DNA of 64,000 nucleotides from Pseudomonadota bacterium (GTDB lineage Bacteria > Myxococcota_A > UBA796 > SXON01). Below, in pieces: positions 63,656 to 64,000 of the stretch. Position numbers and translations under genes: made by a program. The stretch is taken from positions 1 through 64,000 of the forward strand of contig JAUXTN010000186.1 of assembly GCA_030684355.1 (NCBI GenBank). Direction: 5' to 3'. Below the pieces are notes generated by a model. The model searched no databases, was not told the origin of the DNA, and saw only the letters and a list, made by a program, of their open reading frames with translations. Positions within the stretch are counted from its first letter, which is position 1; the number at the start of each line of letters is the position of its first letter.

Positions 63656-64000
63656 TTAGGGACAAACGAAGGCACCCCACTCATCGACGTTGTTGTCTTC
63701 GTAGCACTCGTCGACGATGCCGCTGGAGGCGTTGTCGCCACCGTCGATCGTGACCCAGATGTCGTAGAGCGGCGTGGGGATGCCGGTGAGCTCGATGGAC
63801 TCGGACGCGGTCTGGATGCCCTGGATGATGTCGGCGGTCCAGGTGGTCGTCGTCAGGAGCTGCGGGCCGGTGGCGGTCTCGCCCCAGATCTCGACGAGCA
63901 CGTCGTCCTCGACGTCGTTGTAGCCCTGGTTCCCGACCGTGTACCAGACGGTCACGTTGCCGAGCTCGCACTCGTCGACGCAGATGTCCCGGATCTCGGT
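63656..64000 (-). CDS. C-terminal part of a CARDB-like extracellular protein, 5' end cut
   Basis: The frame is open from the right edge of the window to the TAG at 63656, so 114 residues of the C-terminus are visible. VTVWYTVGNQGYNDVEDDVLVEIWGE is the CARDB (APHP) immunoglobulin-like pattern, a module of secreted or surface proteins, and IDGGDNASSGIVDECYEDNNVDEW resembles the end of such a module. Paired Cys support an extracytoplasmic location. The rest of the protein lies outside the window. Confidence 0.8.
   Translation of the reverse strand, partial: TEIRDICVDECELGNVTVWYTVGNQGYNDVEDDVLVEIWGETATGPQLLTTTTWTADIIQGIQTASESIELTGIPTPLYDIWVTIDGGDNASSGIVDECYEDNNVDEWGAFVCP

Overview
The window is about 64 kb of very GC-rich (roughly 70%) bacterial chromosome. 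It carries 58 protein-coding genes on both strands, one probable structured small RNA, and no tRNA, rRNA, CRISPR array, transposase or phage gene that I can see. The content points to a Myxococcota-like (former Deltaproteobacteria) organism. There are about a dozen lipoproteins, several with Asp/Thr-rich linkers or FG-GAP, HYDIN-like and VWA-like domains. There is a LexA box close to the myxobacterial form, a Bat/MoxR aerotolerance-type operon, an ECF sigma factor linked to a caspase-like protein, and NtrB/NtrC-type signalling. The call rests on content and style only, with no 16S or marker-gene comparison.

Region 1-10.2 kb (minus strand) is an SOS-type mutasome operon. A perfect 18-bp LexA palindrome precedes imuA, followed by one continuous 1,587-codon gene that joins ImuB to the error-prone polymerase DnaE2/ImuC. 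Coupled to it downstream are a lipoprotein, an FAD oxidoreductase, an endonuclease/exonuclease/phosphatase-fold protein and a Gly-rich protein cut by the window edge. Region 10.3-15.9 kb (plus) holds a small Cys-rich protein, a DUF423 membrane protein, an NfeD-like protein with a His/Asp-rich loop, two flotillin/SPFH proteins and the GTPase HflX, which may start at AUC. Region 15.9-17.6 kb has three tandem related secreted proteins. Region 17.6-20.7 kb (minus) is a periplasmic folding cluster (PPIase lipoprotein, SurA-like, PdxA). Region 20.9-23.9 kb is a histidine kinase and sigma-54 activator pair.

Region 24-34.7 kb (minus) is mainly a tightly coupled Bat operon: MoxR, DUF58, a membrane lipoprotein, BatA, a BatB-BatC fusion, BatD and BatE. 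Region 34.8-40.5 kb is the chaperone locus, with dnaK-dnaJ diverging from groES-groEL across a 575-bp regulatory gap. Region 40.5-47.2 kb (plus) has a crotonase, Lnt, an ECF sigma factor, a membrane protein in the anti-sigma position, a caspase-like protein and a VWA-like lipoprotein. Region 47.2-53.8 kb has a Lon-family protease, an RluA-type pseudouridine synthase, a lipoprotein hydrolase, a receiver protein, a 6S-like RNA candidate with its own promoter and terminator, and TatA. Region 53.9-64 kb has a deaminase, HutI, an Asp/Thr-repeat lipoprotein, an OmpA-like protein, GlgC, an FG-GAP lipoprotein, an IMPase-family phosphatase, an MFS transporter, a patatin-like protein and the end of a CARDB-like secreted protein.

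The strongest candidates for something new are the ImuB-DnaE2 fusion (4518-9281), the rod-shaped small RNA (51922-52081), and the sigma/membrane protein/caspase operon (42901-45607). No database search or folding program was available, so every family assignment comes from reading motifs and context.
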